From Perca fluviatilis (taxonomy: Eukaryota > Chordata > Actinopteri > Perciformes > Percidae): 64,000 nt of DNA. Position numbers and translations under genes: made by a program. The stretch lies in NCBI RefSeq assembly GCF_010015445.1, contig NC_053126.1:13925669-13989668 (forward strand), given 5' to 3'. Positions 22,706 to 36,000 of this stretch are shown one piece after another (position 1 is the stretch's first letter; each line of letters begins with the position of its first letter). Below the pieces are notes generated by a model, which saw only the letters and a list, made by a program, of their open reading frames with translations, had not been told where the DNA came from and did no database searches.

Positions 22706-24548
22706 CTGCACAGGAATATAAGAGGGAAAAACTCAGACATGAATGACTGGAGGGCTAAACTAAACGTCTGACTGGTGGATAAAGGTAAATGTCAGACAAA
22801 ACTGAAATAAATAGCAAAGAAATAAAAAACAAAAACAAACGTAGGAGCACGAACAAGTGGGAGCTTTTGCTCATATGTTTAATTTTATATCAGTGACTGG
22901 TTTGTCCTCAGAAATAAAACAGGACATTTGAATCATTCAGCTAAATTAGGCCTGGTATTTTGGTACCTGGCCAGTGAATAGGGTGTATGTGAATGTGTGT
23001 GTGTGATTGCTCATTATGGCCACCAGCAGATGTCCTTTCAGTAAATGTGTACATGCATGCACATCAGTGCATGTGTGCGTACAGAACTTGGGCTTCGTTC
23101 CTTCTTTTTTATATTCCGAGCTGTGATGAAGTTAAAGGTTTGATGTGATTACTGTTACCAGGTTAGCTGAGGGACGTTGATGCCCTAGACCATGGAAATC
23201 AAAAGTGCCTCTTGGGTGAAATGAGGAAGCAGAGAGGAGATGGAAGACAGAGTAGGAAGAATGAAGGGTTGTAACAGGGTCAGATACAAAATGTGGCAAA
23301 GGATAACATTGCCTTCTGTTTCCCTATTACAACTTTTTTTTTTTTTTTTAAATCTCTGTATCCGATTTTCTTCTTTTCTCTCATGCGCTTTATGTTTGCA
23401 GTAGTGTGCAGGAGGAGGCACCTGTTGGACTCTCCCTGCCCTTAAGGCTTTTATAAATAAAATGCAATCAATGTCTCAATGCAGAATAGTAATCAGAGGG
23501 AACATAATGCTGAAACATGGCACAATAAAATCAGAAAGAGGATAGGTTAATCTCTGCAAAGCACATATAATAAGGCACAACAAGCTACAGGTGGGATATT
23601 TTTGATCCAGCCTTGCAACATTTAACCAAAACATTATATCTATCTAGAAAGAATTTTAAGGGAATGTTATTGGATTTCTGCCTGAACATGTTGCTGCTAC
23701 TTGTCAAATCACATAACTAAATGCAATAACACTGGGTATGTGGCAGTATCAACAGTATTAACAATTGTTAATTTATTGGCTGCAAGGATGTTGTGTACTG
23801 TAGAAATGGTAGTGCTAGTCCCCGCACCCTAAAAAACCCAATTAATTTAATAAGAATATCTACAGTTCACAGTGGCTTAGAAGGAACAATCATTCCAACT
23901 GTTATGCAAAAAGAGCAACACAAAGACATCATGCACTCACATCAAACAACTGCTTCAAAAACACATAGTAAGTGGCACAAGTCCCTTGAAGCTATTGGGA
24001 GTACACACTGAGAATCTGTGTGGATCTGTGTTTGTGTTGTGGTGACGTGACACTTCTCTACTCACATTATGGTTAGGTAAAATCGCTCACTGTAGACTAA
24101 ATGCAAACCCTATGATATGTGCTGCAGGGACAAACATGCATTCAACCAGTTGCACAACGATTTGCTTGTTGGCTGTTGCACGGCGTTGTGCACCTTTGCA
24201 GGATATCGATCGCCTATTGACATAGCTGTTGTCAGGAGCTTACTGCTGTTTGGTGAACAGAGGTGGTTGTAAAACAAAAGGCAATAAAAGCTAAACAGGA
24301 AAACGACACTGGCAAAGAATAAAGTAGACCACAAACATACATTTACTACGTGTATTTTTCTCTACATTTAGCCTATTCGTCCTAAAGGTAAACAAAAGAC
24401 AAAAAGTGTCCATATGATAATTTACTCTGTGTATAGTTTATGGTGATCTATAATTTATGTGATATTTTTGGGGAGCATTATAGAAACTAAAGCCCACTTT
24501 TATGTGAGTTGTAGTTTGTTATCATGCATTTACTGATCAACCTCCTAC
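22706..24548 (-). other. rab26 intron 1
   Basis: This 1,843-bp intron runs from GTAGGAGG after exon 1 to CTGTGCAG before exon 2 and is phase 0. A short T-run lies at about 23335-23349. No exon or named repeat was recognised inside it. Confidence 0.85.
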
Positions 24549-24734
24549 CTTAAAAGCGATGTCATAAAACTCGCTGCTATTGCTGATGGAGGGTCTGCTG
24601 GGATGGACCACGCCGTTCATCTGAACAATGCCCGGGCTGCTCCTCGCAGCTTTCCCGCTCCCTTTCCCGGTGGGGCTGCCCGCAGACGGGCTGCTGGTCG
24701 CGGCTTTGCCTTTGGCAGCTTTCTTGCGAGACAT
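24549..24734 (-). CDS. rab26: rab26 coding exon 1 (variable N-terminus)
   Basis: The 186-bp coding part encodes 62 residues from the ATG at 24734-24732. It starts MSRKK, the same start as mammalian RAB26. A low-complexity Ser/Gly/Ala/Lys/Pro segment (residues 6-36) follows, typical of the long RAB26 N-terminus, and then SEFYDIAFK, which leads into the GTPase fold. The splice donor AAG|GTAGGAGG ends the exon at Lys62, and joining to exon 2 keeps the frame (FK then VMLVGD). The 3' part is GC-rich compared with the surrounding introns. An upstream in-frame ATG was not seen. The identity is strong because both exons match the same family in order, strand and phase. Confidence 0.92.
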
Positions 24735-25130
24735 TTCTCAAGATTTCAAAACTATCTTTATGAATTCTTAGTTAAAACAAAGAAAACAAATCTTCCGACG
24801 ACTGAAAAGTTGCTGCAGCGAAGAACTTAAATTAACAGATGTTTTTTTCTTTTAACCTGCGCGTTGAATGCATGTTCCTCGACACCTCTAAAGTAGGATG
24901 AAATTGTCCTGAGATGCAAAAAACGCTCTCGCTTCCGTTGTTGTTCAGCCGCTTTCTGCTCCTGACAGCTCGCTCTTTCCAGTAGAACAGCCTCAGCACT
25001 GCGCGTTGTAGCGGCAGCAAATAGATGTGATGTGGCAGAAAGCTCCACCTTAACAATCAGGACACAGGGACGCTGCACTATGCACTGCGCCTCGACCTTC
25101 ATCATCACGTTATAAACTCACTCTAGTCAT
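24735..25130 (-). promoter_or_regulatory. Presumed rab26 5'UTR and CpG-containing promoter region
   Basis: The region upstream of the rab26 start has clearly more CpG sites than its surroundings (for example CTGCGCGTTGTAGCGG near 25000 and GCGCGTTG near 24860). That fits a CpG-rich promoter. No TATA box or transcription start could be assigned by eye. Confidence 0.35.
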
Positions 25131-25226
25131 CAAAGACTCTATGACCTGTATTACAGGACTGGCATTGATGATTACGAGTGTGATAGAGGTCACAGGGCGC
25201 TGTTCGTGGTGCTGAAAAACAGCATT

Positions 25227-25232
<6 letters not shown>

Positions 25233-25285
<53 letters not shown>
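25233..25285. repeat. (AT)n microsatellite
   Basis: About 53 bp of uninterrupted AT dinucleotide. Confidence 0.98.
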
Positions 25286-25287
<2 letters not shown>

Positions 25288-25500
25288 TTCTGTTATGTGT
25301 CAAAAGTATTTTTTTCTCATTTATATTTTGAATTATGAATGTTTTATCGCAATCATCTGGTGTATGAAATTAAGCCAGTGTGTTCTTAACCTTCAAAATA
25401 AGGTGCAGACCCTATGATAGATTTAGAGCGACCTCTCTTTCAACATGGCTCACACACTTTTTTTGTATAGTATTCTGTTAGAGTGACTATGTGAATATGT

Positions 25501-25733
25501 GGTTACAGTTTACTTGAAGGTATCTACATAAGAGTGACATGACACTGTCATGAATTTGTCATAAACATTATAAAAAAGTCATACACGTTTGTGACATAAC
25601 GCTTCTGTTAGTAAGTGTCATTCGGTTTTTGTCATGACAAGTTATGGTTAGTGTTAGGGTTAGGTTTAGGGTTAGGGTTCATTTGTCATGACTGTGTAAC
25701 TCTTATGTAGATACCTTCAAGTAAAGTGTTACC
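25501..25733 (+). mobile_element. 233-bp MITE with 8-bp target duplication
   Basis: GAATATGT is duplicated at 25493-25500 and 25734-25741. The ends are inverted repeats starting GGTTACAGTTTACTTGAAGG (left) and GGTAACACTTTACTTGAAGG (right), with only 2 mismatches over the first 35 bp. The 8-bp duplication points to hAT (P elements also make 8 bp). A telomere-like array of GTTAGGG words lies inside at about 25645-25678. There is no coding capacity. Confidence 0.9.
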
Positions 25734-25747
25734 GAATATGTTAATGT

Positions 25748-26283
25748 CAGTCCTTCCAGAAAAATGCGAAGTTTTTTTGTGATTGTTGCGGGCAAAAATC
25801 CTTGATTATGCCGCACGTTTTCATAAAAAATGCGATGGAATATGCGGGATATTTATATGCAATTTTATGCGATGAAATTGCGGGAACTTGCAAAAACTGC
25901 GGGAGCTTGCAAAAACTGCAGTTTGATGAAAAAGAGAAAAAAAAGTGATTCCCACAACACCCTGCTTTTCGATGATGTTCACGTCGCGTAATTACGTCAC
26001 TTCATAACGTTCCCATGGTAACATTGGAAAATGGCAGCTCTTGTGTGAAGTAAACGCAACATTTTTAAACTTTCTGCTAAGATATATGTGACTTTTTTGC
26101 AATGAAAATGCGGGGATTATGAAATCATGCAAGCCCCGCATATTTTGCGTGGAAATCGGCAATTTATGTGGCGAAAGTGCGGCGTATTTGAAAAAAAATG
26201 AGGCCCCCGCATAAATATGCGGACTTTGGCTGATTATGCATTGAATTATGCGATCGCATAATTGCGTTTTTCTGGAGGGACTG
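25748..26283 (+). mobile_element. 536-bp hAT-like MITE rich in ATGCG words
   Basis: The ends are inverted, CAGTCCTTCCAGAAAAATGC versus CAGTCCCTCCAGAAAAACGC (2 mismatches in 20). Many subterminal ATGCGG/ATGCGA words occur in both halves. No matching target duplication is visible. The left end is only 6 bp from the target duplication of the neighbouring MITE. Confidence 0.8.
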
Positions 26284-28532
26284 TATATAGCCTATTGTTA
26301 TTATGGCAATTGCCATATAATATTTTGCAAATATTCATGATGAAACGAGCTATTAACTTTCCTTCATAGATGGTGTTATGCATTTATGAGCTACAGGTGG
26401 AGGCCAGGACTAATTAAATAAAGTATAGACTACTTTCAATATATGGCGCCGTCCATTCACTTAGTAACTGAATGATAAGCAATACTAATTTGCCATATAG
26501 ATGGAAGTAGTTGATTTAAGCCATTGCAGTAATCATGTTTCTATTAGCATGGGCATTATTTATGGAGAAATAAAAAAACAACTTGCAGCCACCTATGTAA
26601 CGTGTTGGAGATGTGATTTCAATAATGTACCACAAGAGGGCGATATAAGAACATAAGATAGGAAATCACAGATGAAAGAGGGTAGAACAGCAAAGTAAAG
26701 TTCAAGTTAGTGTCCGTGTTGAGTGTTGAGGTGGTGTTGAGGATCTGTCTCCCAAAATAAAAAAAACTCGTTATTATAAAATGATTAGGGCTAAATCAGA
26801 AACATGCCCAAATTAGGTCATATACCTATATATACCTAGTTATATGAGATGCACACAATTTTAATTGATTTGATATAGGCCTACATACAGTCGGTTTATC
26901 AATAGGCATCTGTATGGGCTACAGTTCAGCTTCCTCCAGCCTCAACCAACAAGCTGGTTGTGATCAGAGCAGAACAGTCCAAAGATGGTTTGGCCTTTCA
27001 GTGACTCTTACCCAGAGACCTTATAATTCACAACATAATTCAAACGTCTCTCACATGGAGGATGTCACTCTTTAGCTTGGTCCACATTGTCTACATTTGC
27101 AACAAAGAACAGCAGCATATTCTGGTTAGACCCTGATCCTCTGTGGCCAGTAATACAATGCTGGTGCCCCCTCCCCTCTCTGTAATCTAGTTTGTTATGC
27201 AATATGAAATTTGTGTATGATACAACAGCCTTCTGATCTAGTGCCAGGCTGTCCGTGCTCATTAGAATATGTTCAAAGATCATAGCCCAGAGACCTTGTT
27301 TGCTCCCTACAACAGGAGACTGATGTAAGCTTGTATTACCTCTGACCTTTACAATGTGAACTGTGAATAATACCAGGCTCAAAGAGGCAGCTCTATTTAC
27401 CATACACAAGTTAAACAGATCGAAAGCCATTTCAGAAAAAATCCCAGTTAACTAGCAGCCAAGTTTAAGGTAGTTTCTGTGCAACCGCCATGTTTAAGTG
27501 AGTTTCTGTGCAGTGGATGATATTTGACAGTATGTTCACCTCTTATGTGGTAAATATTCATTGTGGTAAACTTTTGATGTAAAAAATAAAATGCAAGCCT
27601 AATCTAACATCAAAGTGCTATTCCTCTTTCATTTTCCAACTACCAAACATTGTAGTTTGTAGTGTAAAATAATCTATCCTACATAGACTTTTTGGGGACG
27701 TCACATATTTGACCCCCGAGTTCCAAAACTCAGAGTTTCTGAGTTCTGGTTGTAAACACACAGACAGCTGGAGCCTCTGGTTTCTGTCCCTAAATCTGCT
27801 ATCTGTCAGCATTTTTCCACACTCCACCCAACTCAGTGCAGAGTAGGGAGTGGAGTGTCATTGGTTTGAGGGAATACAAACCCCAAAATCCACCAACCCC
27901 CCTTGTGCAACTCCCCTCGACAGCTGAGATTTGTTCTACCCCTAAAGCAGCTGTCTACTGTGGCAACAGCTGGGCATTTTGGAGGGAAGAGGGGACGTGG
28001 ATAGAGAGATTTGTTGGAATCCATCCCTGGTTTCAGAGAAATTAACAGCCTTGTCAGGACGAGTTAAATATGCCCAATGCGTGTACTGTACATTGGAAGG
28101 CTATAATGTGTACTTGCGTACCATATGCTTGTGTGTGTCTGTGCCAACAAGCATATATGGCAGCACGAGCACATAAAACAGTCTTTGAATACAAACTGTG
28201 GAGGCAGTTGAGAAAAATCTAGTCAAGCAAATTTATTACTTATTACTTTATTCTTTACTTAGGCTAACAAGGCAGTGATCAAATTATAGCTTTTTCTCCA
28301 GTGCCATACACTATAAATCAACTGTGTGATTCAGCTGTGAAGAATGCATCACATCACATAATTTCAACATGTTAATTAGGAGCAAATTACATACAGCACT
28401 CTTTCCTGGGTGCAAGCATCTTTAGAGCTGTGCCATCTCCATGACAATAAGTCAAACAGCCTGAAAAGTGTTGGTGAGTGTTAACGCAATTTACTTTGTC
28501 AGGTGCTTGAAAAAATGTGACTGGAACATGGC

Positions 28533-28534
<2 letters not shown>
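26284..28534. other. Non-coding stretch
   Basis: No gene is recognised. A 121-codon minus-strand open frame at 27065-27430 is listed under findings. A short direct repeat (AGTTTCTGTGCA) occurs near 27471-27512. Confidence 0.4.

Positions 28535-28590
<56 letters not shown>
28535..28590. repeat. (TG)n microsatellite
   Basis: About 54 bp of TG repeats. Confidence 0.98.
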
Positions 28591-28591
<1 letters not shown>

Positions 28592-28910
28592 CCAATGCAG
28601 TGAGATCATAATGCCCTCAGGGTCATGTCAATCTGCAGGCGCACCCAAAGGCCAGGCATTTGTCAGTTTACCCAGGGTCAGGTGCCCTGAATGTGGCGTG
28701 AAGCAGCCTAGCCAGTCGCTCAACCAAAGTCACAGCAACTGTTGATCTGTTGGCCACTCTTTCTTTCAGCTGCCTGTGGCCGTGAGGAGGGGCAGGGGGC
28801 ATCCTGCCAGCCGGCATCCCTGTTTGTCAAGCCTTTGGCGAGAGCAACCATCAGTGGACTGGTACTGCCTGGCACTTATTCACTCCCCGAGGCATCTTAA
28901 ATGAGAGAAA

Positions 28911-28912
<2 letters not shown>

Positions 28913-28975
<63 letters not shown>

Positions 28976-28976
28976 G
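28913..28976. repeat. Compound (GT)n(GA)n microsatellite
   Basis: About 42 bp of GT passes directly into about 22 bp of GA. Confidence 0.97.
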
Positions 28977-31900
28977 GAGAGGAAAATGGGTGGCATGAGT
29001 GTTGCGTGTTTATAGTTTTCTGTCTAAATAAAAAGTTATAGACATTTTTAATTAATTATGAATCCTATAGTGTACTTCTTTACAATATAACTGGCAATGT
29101 GTTTATCTTGTCCTAAAATACTTAGCCTGTGTGGGAGACAGTTATTTTTATCTAAATAGACTATGAAAAACCCTGCTTTTGACTACAGTTATCACACATA
29201 ATGAAAAATATGTTTCAGTCTGTTATGAGGTAATGAGGGAAACATCATTATACTGTATGTAGACTATGCCAAAAATGTCAGAATAATCATCATTGGACCA
29301 CTAATAACTTGAACTACTGAATGGTGTTTATTGCAGTACAGTGATCTCACCCTTCTTTTTCTTATGGCCCCTCAAAGCAGATATTAATGATTTTTATTTT
29401 TTTGAATGATATTTTCTATTAAATGGGAATGAGAATGGCATTGTGAAAACAATGTGGCAATGTGAAAGGGGTTAGCAGTTAAGCCATTCTAGAGTTCAGA
29501 AGAGATAAAATGATTCCATATTTCAGAAAAACAGAGCAACAATGAGAAAAGAGACTGTGTTGCAGTCTCAGAACTACATTTTTTCTTCTTTCCATTCCTG
29601 GTTAACATCTCGCAACCCCTCAGATTTACTTATAAGCCATTGGAGAGGTCCCATCCCTGAGATTGGGCACCACTGCTGCAATACATAAAAAATGCAACAA
29701 AGTCAGTCACTAAATTTGTGAGGACAAATTAGATAATAGGACGTTTTTGTCAGGCAAATTTGATATTAAGTATTCAGTTACATTTTAATACAATTGCATT
29801 GCTCAAATTCACCTACCATCTACTTTGTATTTGATATAATGATTTGTTAACTTTTCTCTGCTTCTGAATTCCATCCCCAGAGACGAGCAGTGATGCATTG
29901 ATGCAATTATCAAAGTAAAATGTTTTATGTCCTCACTGTACTGTCTTGTAAGAGCTTGATCCCTCTATATACTGTAGCTAACATGAGTACAACAGAAGAT
30001 GGACAGAAATGAGCCTTTGCAAAAACAATGTGTTCAGGTGGCTTGAAATTGCCTTGACATGATCATTTTGCTCAATCTTGCCATATTTTAATGTGCTAAA
30101 CCAATGAAGCCAAGCCCTGACTTCAAATCTGTCCTCATACATTTTTTTTAATTTTTTTTATTCTCTTTCCTCATAAAAAAGGTGACATGGTTAATTATTA
30201 CCTTTCCAAAGACGTCATCACTGTATCTCAGTGTCACACTTGCAATTTCCACCTCTGTTTAAACACTGTTTTCACAGTCACTGCTTTTTTTCATTTTTAA
30301 TTTAGTTGTAACCCAGCAGGGGGTCTGTATTAGTAAGGCCTCAGAGAGCTGTAGCAGGGTTTAATCTGAAGTGTTGAAAATAATACATGCCCAACCCTCC
30401 CTGGACCCTTTAAAAGATCCAGACATAAGAGTCTGAGCCAGGGTACCAGAATGGAAAAACTCTATGAGGGTAATAATCACTACCAGGGGCCCAATTTCCC
30501 CCAATATCTGCTCCTTTTTTCAGTCCCCTTATTTATTTGGATATAGGCCCTTGAAGTTAAATTTAATTTATATCTGCTTTGCATTTCCACAGATCGATTT
30601 AAGGTGCAAGACACTTTTATTTCCACTTGTAAAGATGCCGTCCTGTCATCTTAAGAAAGAGGGTACCGGGTGCATACACAAGTGATGGGTGTGTTATCCA
30701 AAGCCCAACCGTAAATCTTCGCTAATCCAGGGTGCTTCCTGCAAGGGTCAGTGTCACTGTATTCTGTCTCTGTGGTGATCAGATTTATGACCTCACACAT
30801 GCTGTCAAACAGGAAGCATTTGGCGTTAAGTGCACTGACACACCAAAACATGCAGAGTAAGCACAGAATGATTTCACACACTGATCATGAGATTCAACGG
30901 CCTAACATTAAGTCGGATTGCGTAGGAGCAAAAAGGAAAGGGGCGTAAAGCAGAGAAAAAGCAGAGATTCACTACAAGGCGGCCTAAATTGCCCACTGCC
31001 ATTTCAATCCTCTCTCTGCCCTCAGATGCAGAGCAGATTGAGTTTTAGGTGGCTGTAATTTTTCACAGCTTAGAGAAGGCCAGAATAAAACATGACTCAT
31101 TGTCCACTTTCTTTCTCATGCTGCGGGGCCAGAGGTGGGCACTTCATGTCTTAGCTCAGCTGGAACCAGGGCAATAAAAGGTGATGACACACACATATAC
31201 ACACATAAACACACACTTGCATTACATACAAGCTGCGGCAGAGAGTGGGCACATAAGCACCAACTGGAGAGAGCCATGGTGAGCGGGAAAAGGTGTGAGC
31301 AGAAAAAGTGGTGTGTGTGGGTGAGTGTGAATATGTGAGAGTGTGCGTGTGTATTTGTAGATTTTTTGCAGTTGTGACAGCTGGGATGAAGGAGTGGAGG
31401 CGGCGTGTGTGATTGGAGGAGGTGCCAACAGAGCAAGTGTCTCTTTATTTTCATTACACACAAGTGTGTCTGTGTGTGAATATATGTTTATGAACACTAT
31501 GTACATCTGTGTTTGTGCCTGTAAATGTAGTCTGTATGTACAGAACAGTCTGATCTTGTTTGATATGAGTGCAATATGGAGCCGTCATTCCAATGTATGT
31601 AAATTAGCCTCATGTTTACATGAAACATCCATGTTTTGTTGTAATTGCGATTGCTACTTTGTGCAGTTAAAGGGCCAATACAGTCAAATCACATAGAAAA
31701 AAACAAACTCTCTATGCATTGTAGTTTTGGTTTTATTTGAATATACATATGTGGATATTAGACAATTCTGCAAAATGCCATTATATCCAATGCCAATTAT
31801 GTTTAAAAATACAATATCTGCGCATGGTAACTACAGTATGACTAAGGTTATAGGAAAAGATTAATGTCACAGCAAATACATTATGACTAAGGTATGGTTA

Positions 31901-32797
31901 GGCAACAACAAAAAAAGATTTTATGTTTAATATGTATTGTGAATATGTATTTTATGTTGGGGAAAGTCATGGTTGAGGACATTAATTGCAGGTCTGTAAC
32001 ATGATGTAAACTCAGTGTGCCTCAATGAAAACCCATGACCAGAACCTTCACAACCCCTTCAGCTTGCTATACATGTAAACAAAACCAAACAAAAACCAAA
32101 ACCAAATTTAGTTTGAGAGACTGTGAGCAAAAAGACATAAACTCAACTAAGATATTCATGCCATTAAAAAAAGGAATTTTTCATTTCAACACTAAAATGT
32201 ACTAAATGATCAACTCACTTTGCTGAAAATTGTTTATGCAATTAAAGCTGTTGTAAGAGATAAAAGGATTCATTTTCAACTTTTTGAAACAGGCTTATGA
32301 TTATCACTTAAAAGTGTCTCGCATAAGGGGGAGAACCTCCAGTCATGCACCAACATCATTTGTGGACTGTTTAAATGTGAAGTATGGAAACAGTGGAAAC
32401 ATTGTGACATGTAGAGCAAAATTACACCAGTAACAAAGCAGCAACACACATGAGATTATGAATGAATGTATTCCTCAGCCTCAGTGCATGCTGGGACGGT
32501 TCTCAACACACCAACCTCATGTAACTGCAATCACATGATCAGCCATCCAGACAATCATATGAATGCCGTTCATGGTTTCAACTCCACTTATTTTGCCTTC
32601 ATTTCCAAATAAGAGTGCACTGTAACCCAAGATAACATAATCTGGAATTTTCAAATCAATCCCCAAACTGCTTTCAAAAAACCAAATTAGCTGGATGAGA
32701 ATAACCTGGATTAGTTTACCCTGATATCTTGCTTGCTAGCTTGAATTAGTTAAGCTACACTTGAAGGACTGGGCCCTGGTTACTCCAGACAATCCAC
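28977..32797. other. Non-coding stretch
   Basis: No gene is recognised. TG/CA-rich text occurs near 31187-31215 and 31305-31360. A TTAAAGGGCCAATACAG sequence at 31668 resembles a T2-type MITE end, but no inverted partner was found. Confidence 0.4.
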
Positions 32798-33096
32798 AGA
32801 CCTCGCTGTGGTTTTCACTGGGGCAATTTATTTTATTAAAAGTATTTCCAAAAGCCAACTGGCCACAGCAAGGTCTATGAATTTTCCAAGGTAAGCGGGA
32901 CTGGAAAGACACATTGCTGTAAAGTTTAAAATGTCATTTTTTTCAATGCTTTGAGCAGCACAACAAAATTCCATTGACGTCCTTTGAGTCGAGGTGGAGG
33001 CAGAAATCTCAGCAGATGAAAGTAAAACTTTCTGCATGGCCAGATGCCACTAATAGAAACATGCCTTCTTGCAATTTGGGTGAAAATATCCTTTAA
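32798..33096 (-). repeat. Probable dispersed repeat with internal hairpin
   Basis: AGACCTCGCTGTGG (32798-32811) and CCACAGCAAGGTCT (32863-32876) are inverted with one mismatch. The minus-strand right edge CTTAAAGGATATTTTC resembles a T2-type end. The intervening text is familiar to me as a fish repeat. Borders are approximate. Confidence 0.45.
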
Positions 33097-36000
33097 GGTT
33101 TTGCATGTTTTGGGCACTGCACTGCTGTATCTGCTTACTTTGCATGTGATTGTGTATGTGCTGTGTAGGTGAGGTCACTGGGCGCTGCTGCAGTAACGAG
33201 CCATGGCAGCAGCTGCAGGAGGCAGCAGGCAATGATGAGGTCATTCAGCAGGCAAGATTAAGGCTGTGACAACTGGCTCTGCGGCCAGTGCCAGTGCTGA
33301 CCGGGGCAGTTGTGCAGTGGGCATGGTGCTACGGTCCCAGCTTCACAACAGCGTTACACCACTGTTGTTTTTTCATTAGCGTGGTACTGGCCCAGGGCGC
33401 TTTGCGGCTTGCCAGGCACACAGCGTGAACCCACAGTTGTTGCAGGGCTTTAGGGCCCTCTCACTCTGTCCCTCTCTCTCTTCGCCTCTGTCTGTGGTCA
33501 CACACTGTGACTGCGGTCCTCACAGGGAATAAAGGATCAGGTTACGTCCCAAACACACTCGTTAACTCAATTATGCAAGCCTTTAACACTTTGATGTGTA
33601 GCGATAATGCCAGGATTATTGAAGGGACAGATGCCATCTGACCACAGCAGAGCCTTGTTGTCACATAGCTCAGCCACAGTCGATGAAAGACTGACAAAAT
33701 GGACTGGTGAGGGTCAGGAGAAGAACCACTTATAACCTGATAGGGTTGAAAGACAGGGACAGACATGGAAGATCAAAGTGGATAAACGCTTTTTCATGAT
33801 CTTCAAATGTGAGTTTGACATTTGGTGTGAAAACCTAAAATATAGCTTGTAATGGATGGAACAGTTCCAAATGCACTGTACCTAACATCTGTTAAATACA
33901 TGAAGGAGTAACAGGATGTGTTATGTGTGGCTCTAAATTAGGTGATTTCAGTCTCCATTTAAAATTTTCTTGCACTTTAAATTCTCCTCCTTCGCTTGCA
34001 AAATGATGAAAATGCATAAAACACAGCATCTAGTCCTTCATTGGTTCCCACTTATTTTTCAGTGGAGCTTGGACACAAACCTAAAACCATTAGCTGCACC
34101 ACTGAGACCAATTAGCAAAACGTGGCCAAACAAACCTTCTCGTTCTTTTACAACATGTTTTCTCTTATTACCCTCCCCTTCCAGTCCTTCAATTTATTTT
34201 CTCTCTTTCTCCCCTCTTTTGTGGCTAACTGAAACACAGTTTTTCAGTGTCTCTGGCCTCTGCTGATAAGTGATTTATTCATCGTGAGCATTCTTGATGC
34301 GTTGCAACTGTAGTGATGCTCTCTTACGGCCCGAAGGCCTGACGTATTGATGTCTATCTCCCACATAAGCTCCAGATGTGAACTCACTGGCTTGATGTTT
34401 GCTTCTGATGATTTTAGGAATATGGATTTGCTCAGCTCGAAGACTTCACACTCGCAGACCAACAGTCTGACCTGAATTAGCCAATGAACAAAGAGATGAT
34501 GGTGACCGACAGTTATTCAGGGCTCAGTTATATATTTATTTATTTACCTCAGATATGCTGCCTAAGCCTTCATAGAACATACTCCTTCTGTTTACTGAAT
34601 ATACATTCATTTAAACCACACCGGTCTGAGGACAGTAAACCTCCTTTCCCACTAGGTGGCAATGCAGTTGCAGACTCACATCATAGAGGGGAAATAAACA
34701 CCTGTGGGATCACAGCATCTCACTTCATGCTCTCTCCATACTGTCCTCTTGTGAGTTTTTACAACATATTATATTGGCATTTAATAAGCAATGAATAGGA
34801 TTTACTTTTAATAAGAAGAAACCATTTGATTTCTATATTAAAGACACCAGGGTAATCATAAAGAAGAGGACCTTTAAATCCACTATTGTTTATTTAATTT
34901 GTTTTTAATAATTAATTTAGTAATTTATTTGTAATGTTGATCCTATTCCAATGTATCCTATCTCTTTAATAGTGTAAAAATATAATTTGTTTATTGTTTG
35001 CAAAAATGAACACTGACGACATATAGTCCAACACAATTACATTATATAACCTGATAACCATTAAAAAATAGTTAAGCAACAAACAAAAAAGAGGAGTGTT
35101 CATATCCCTTTTGCTTGTTTTGGATTAAGTAATGTTATTTGTGATGTGTATGTAACATTATATACACTTTGCATATCTATATTTTCACCTCTTATGAACT
35201 TCATTAGCATGGTTCCAAAAGAACAGGAATATGGGACTATTTGATTTTGAATTCTTATCCTTTGTAACTGTAGTTACAAAGCTGCATTGTGTTGTGGAAA
35301 CATGGCGGTGCTGTCTAGCACCTGCAGCTGAGTGACACTTGCATATACAGAGAAAAAAGACCAAAATGTCGACGATAATGTCATCATATGTGGCTGCAAC
35401 ATTGACTGGGACCAATAAAACACCTGCAGTGGCTGCATCATTAGATCCAATGGAGAGTGTGACCGTGTTCATGATGTTGTATGCTCATGTTACCAAGACA
35501 AAAAACATGGATAAGCACTGAAAGCCCACGGGAGGTAAAGTATTTTTCATGTGGCACACTGTTGTTATCAGTGTGGCTGAGCAGTAAGCAAATGTTCTTC
35601 ATGACCTTCTCACCTCTGTTTGGTTTGAGTTCCTTCTTAAACGACAGCCAGAACAACAACAAAAACAGCGTTTGATGTTGTTAACAAGGTCTCTTTCTCT
35701 GTCTGCCTGGAAGTCCCCTTCTTTCTCTTCCTAACTACCACCAAATGGTGTCCTGTAATTCACAATATGCATGCACATCATTTGAGAGCACACTAAACCC
35801 AGAGGCCTGACTTTGGGATTTCTCTGCCACATAAAATGACTGCCATATTTAATGTAAACATATGGCCAATAAAATAATAATAACACAAATAAACAAATCA
35901 GTGCAAGAAATAAATACAATGAAGACTATAAATCAAGTGTCTTGTTAGCCCCTAGAGTGTAATTAGGGACGTTGCGGTTTGCCAATGTCCGCAGTGTTTA

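Noticed and set aside
25640..25680. Interstitial telomere or chromosome-end remnant
   Set aside because: The GTTAGGG words lie inside a well-bounded 233-bp MITE, so they came with the transposon.
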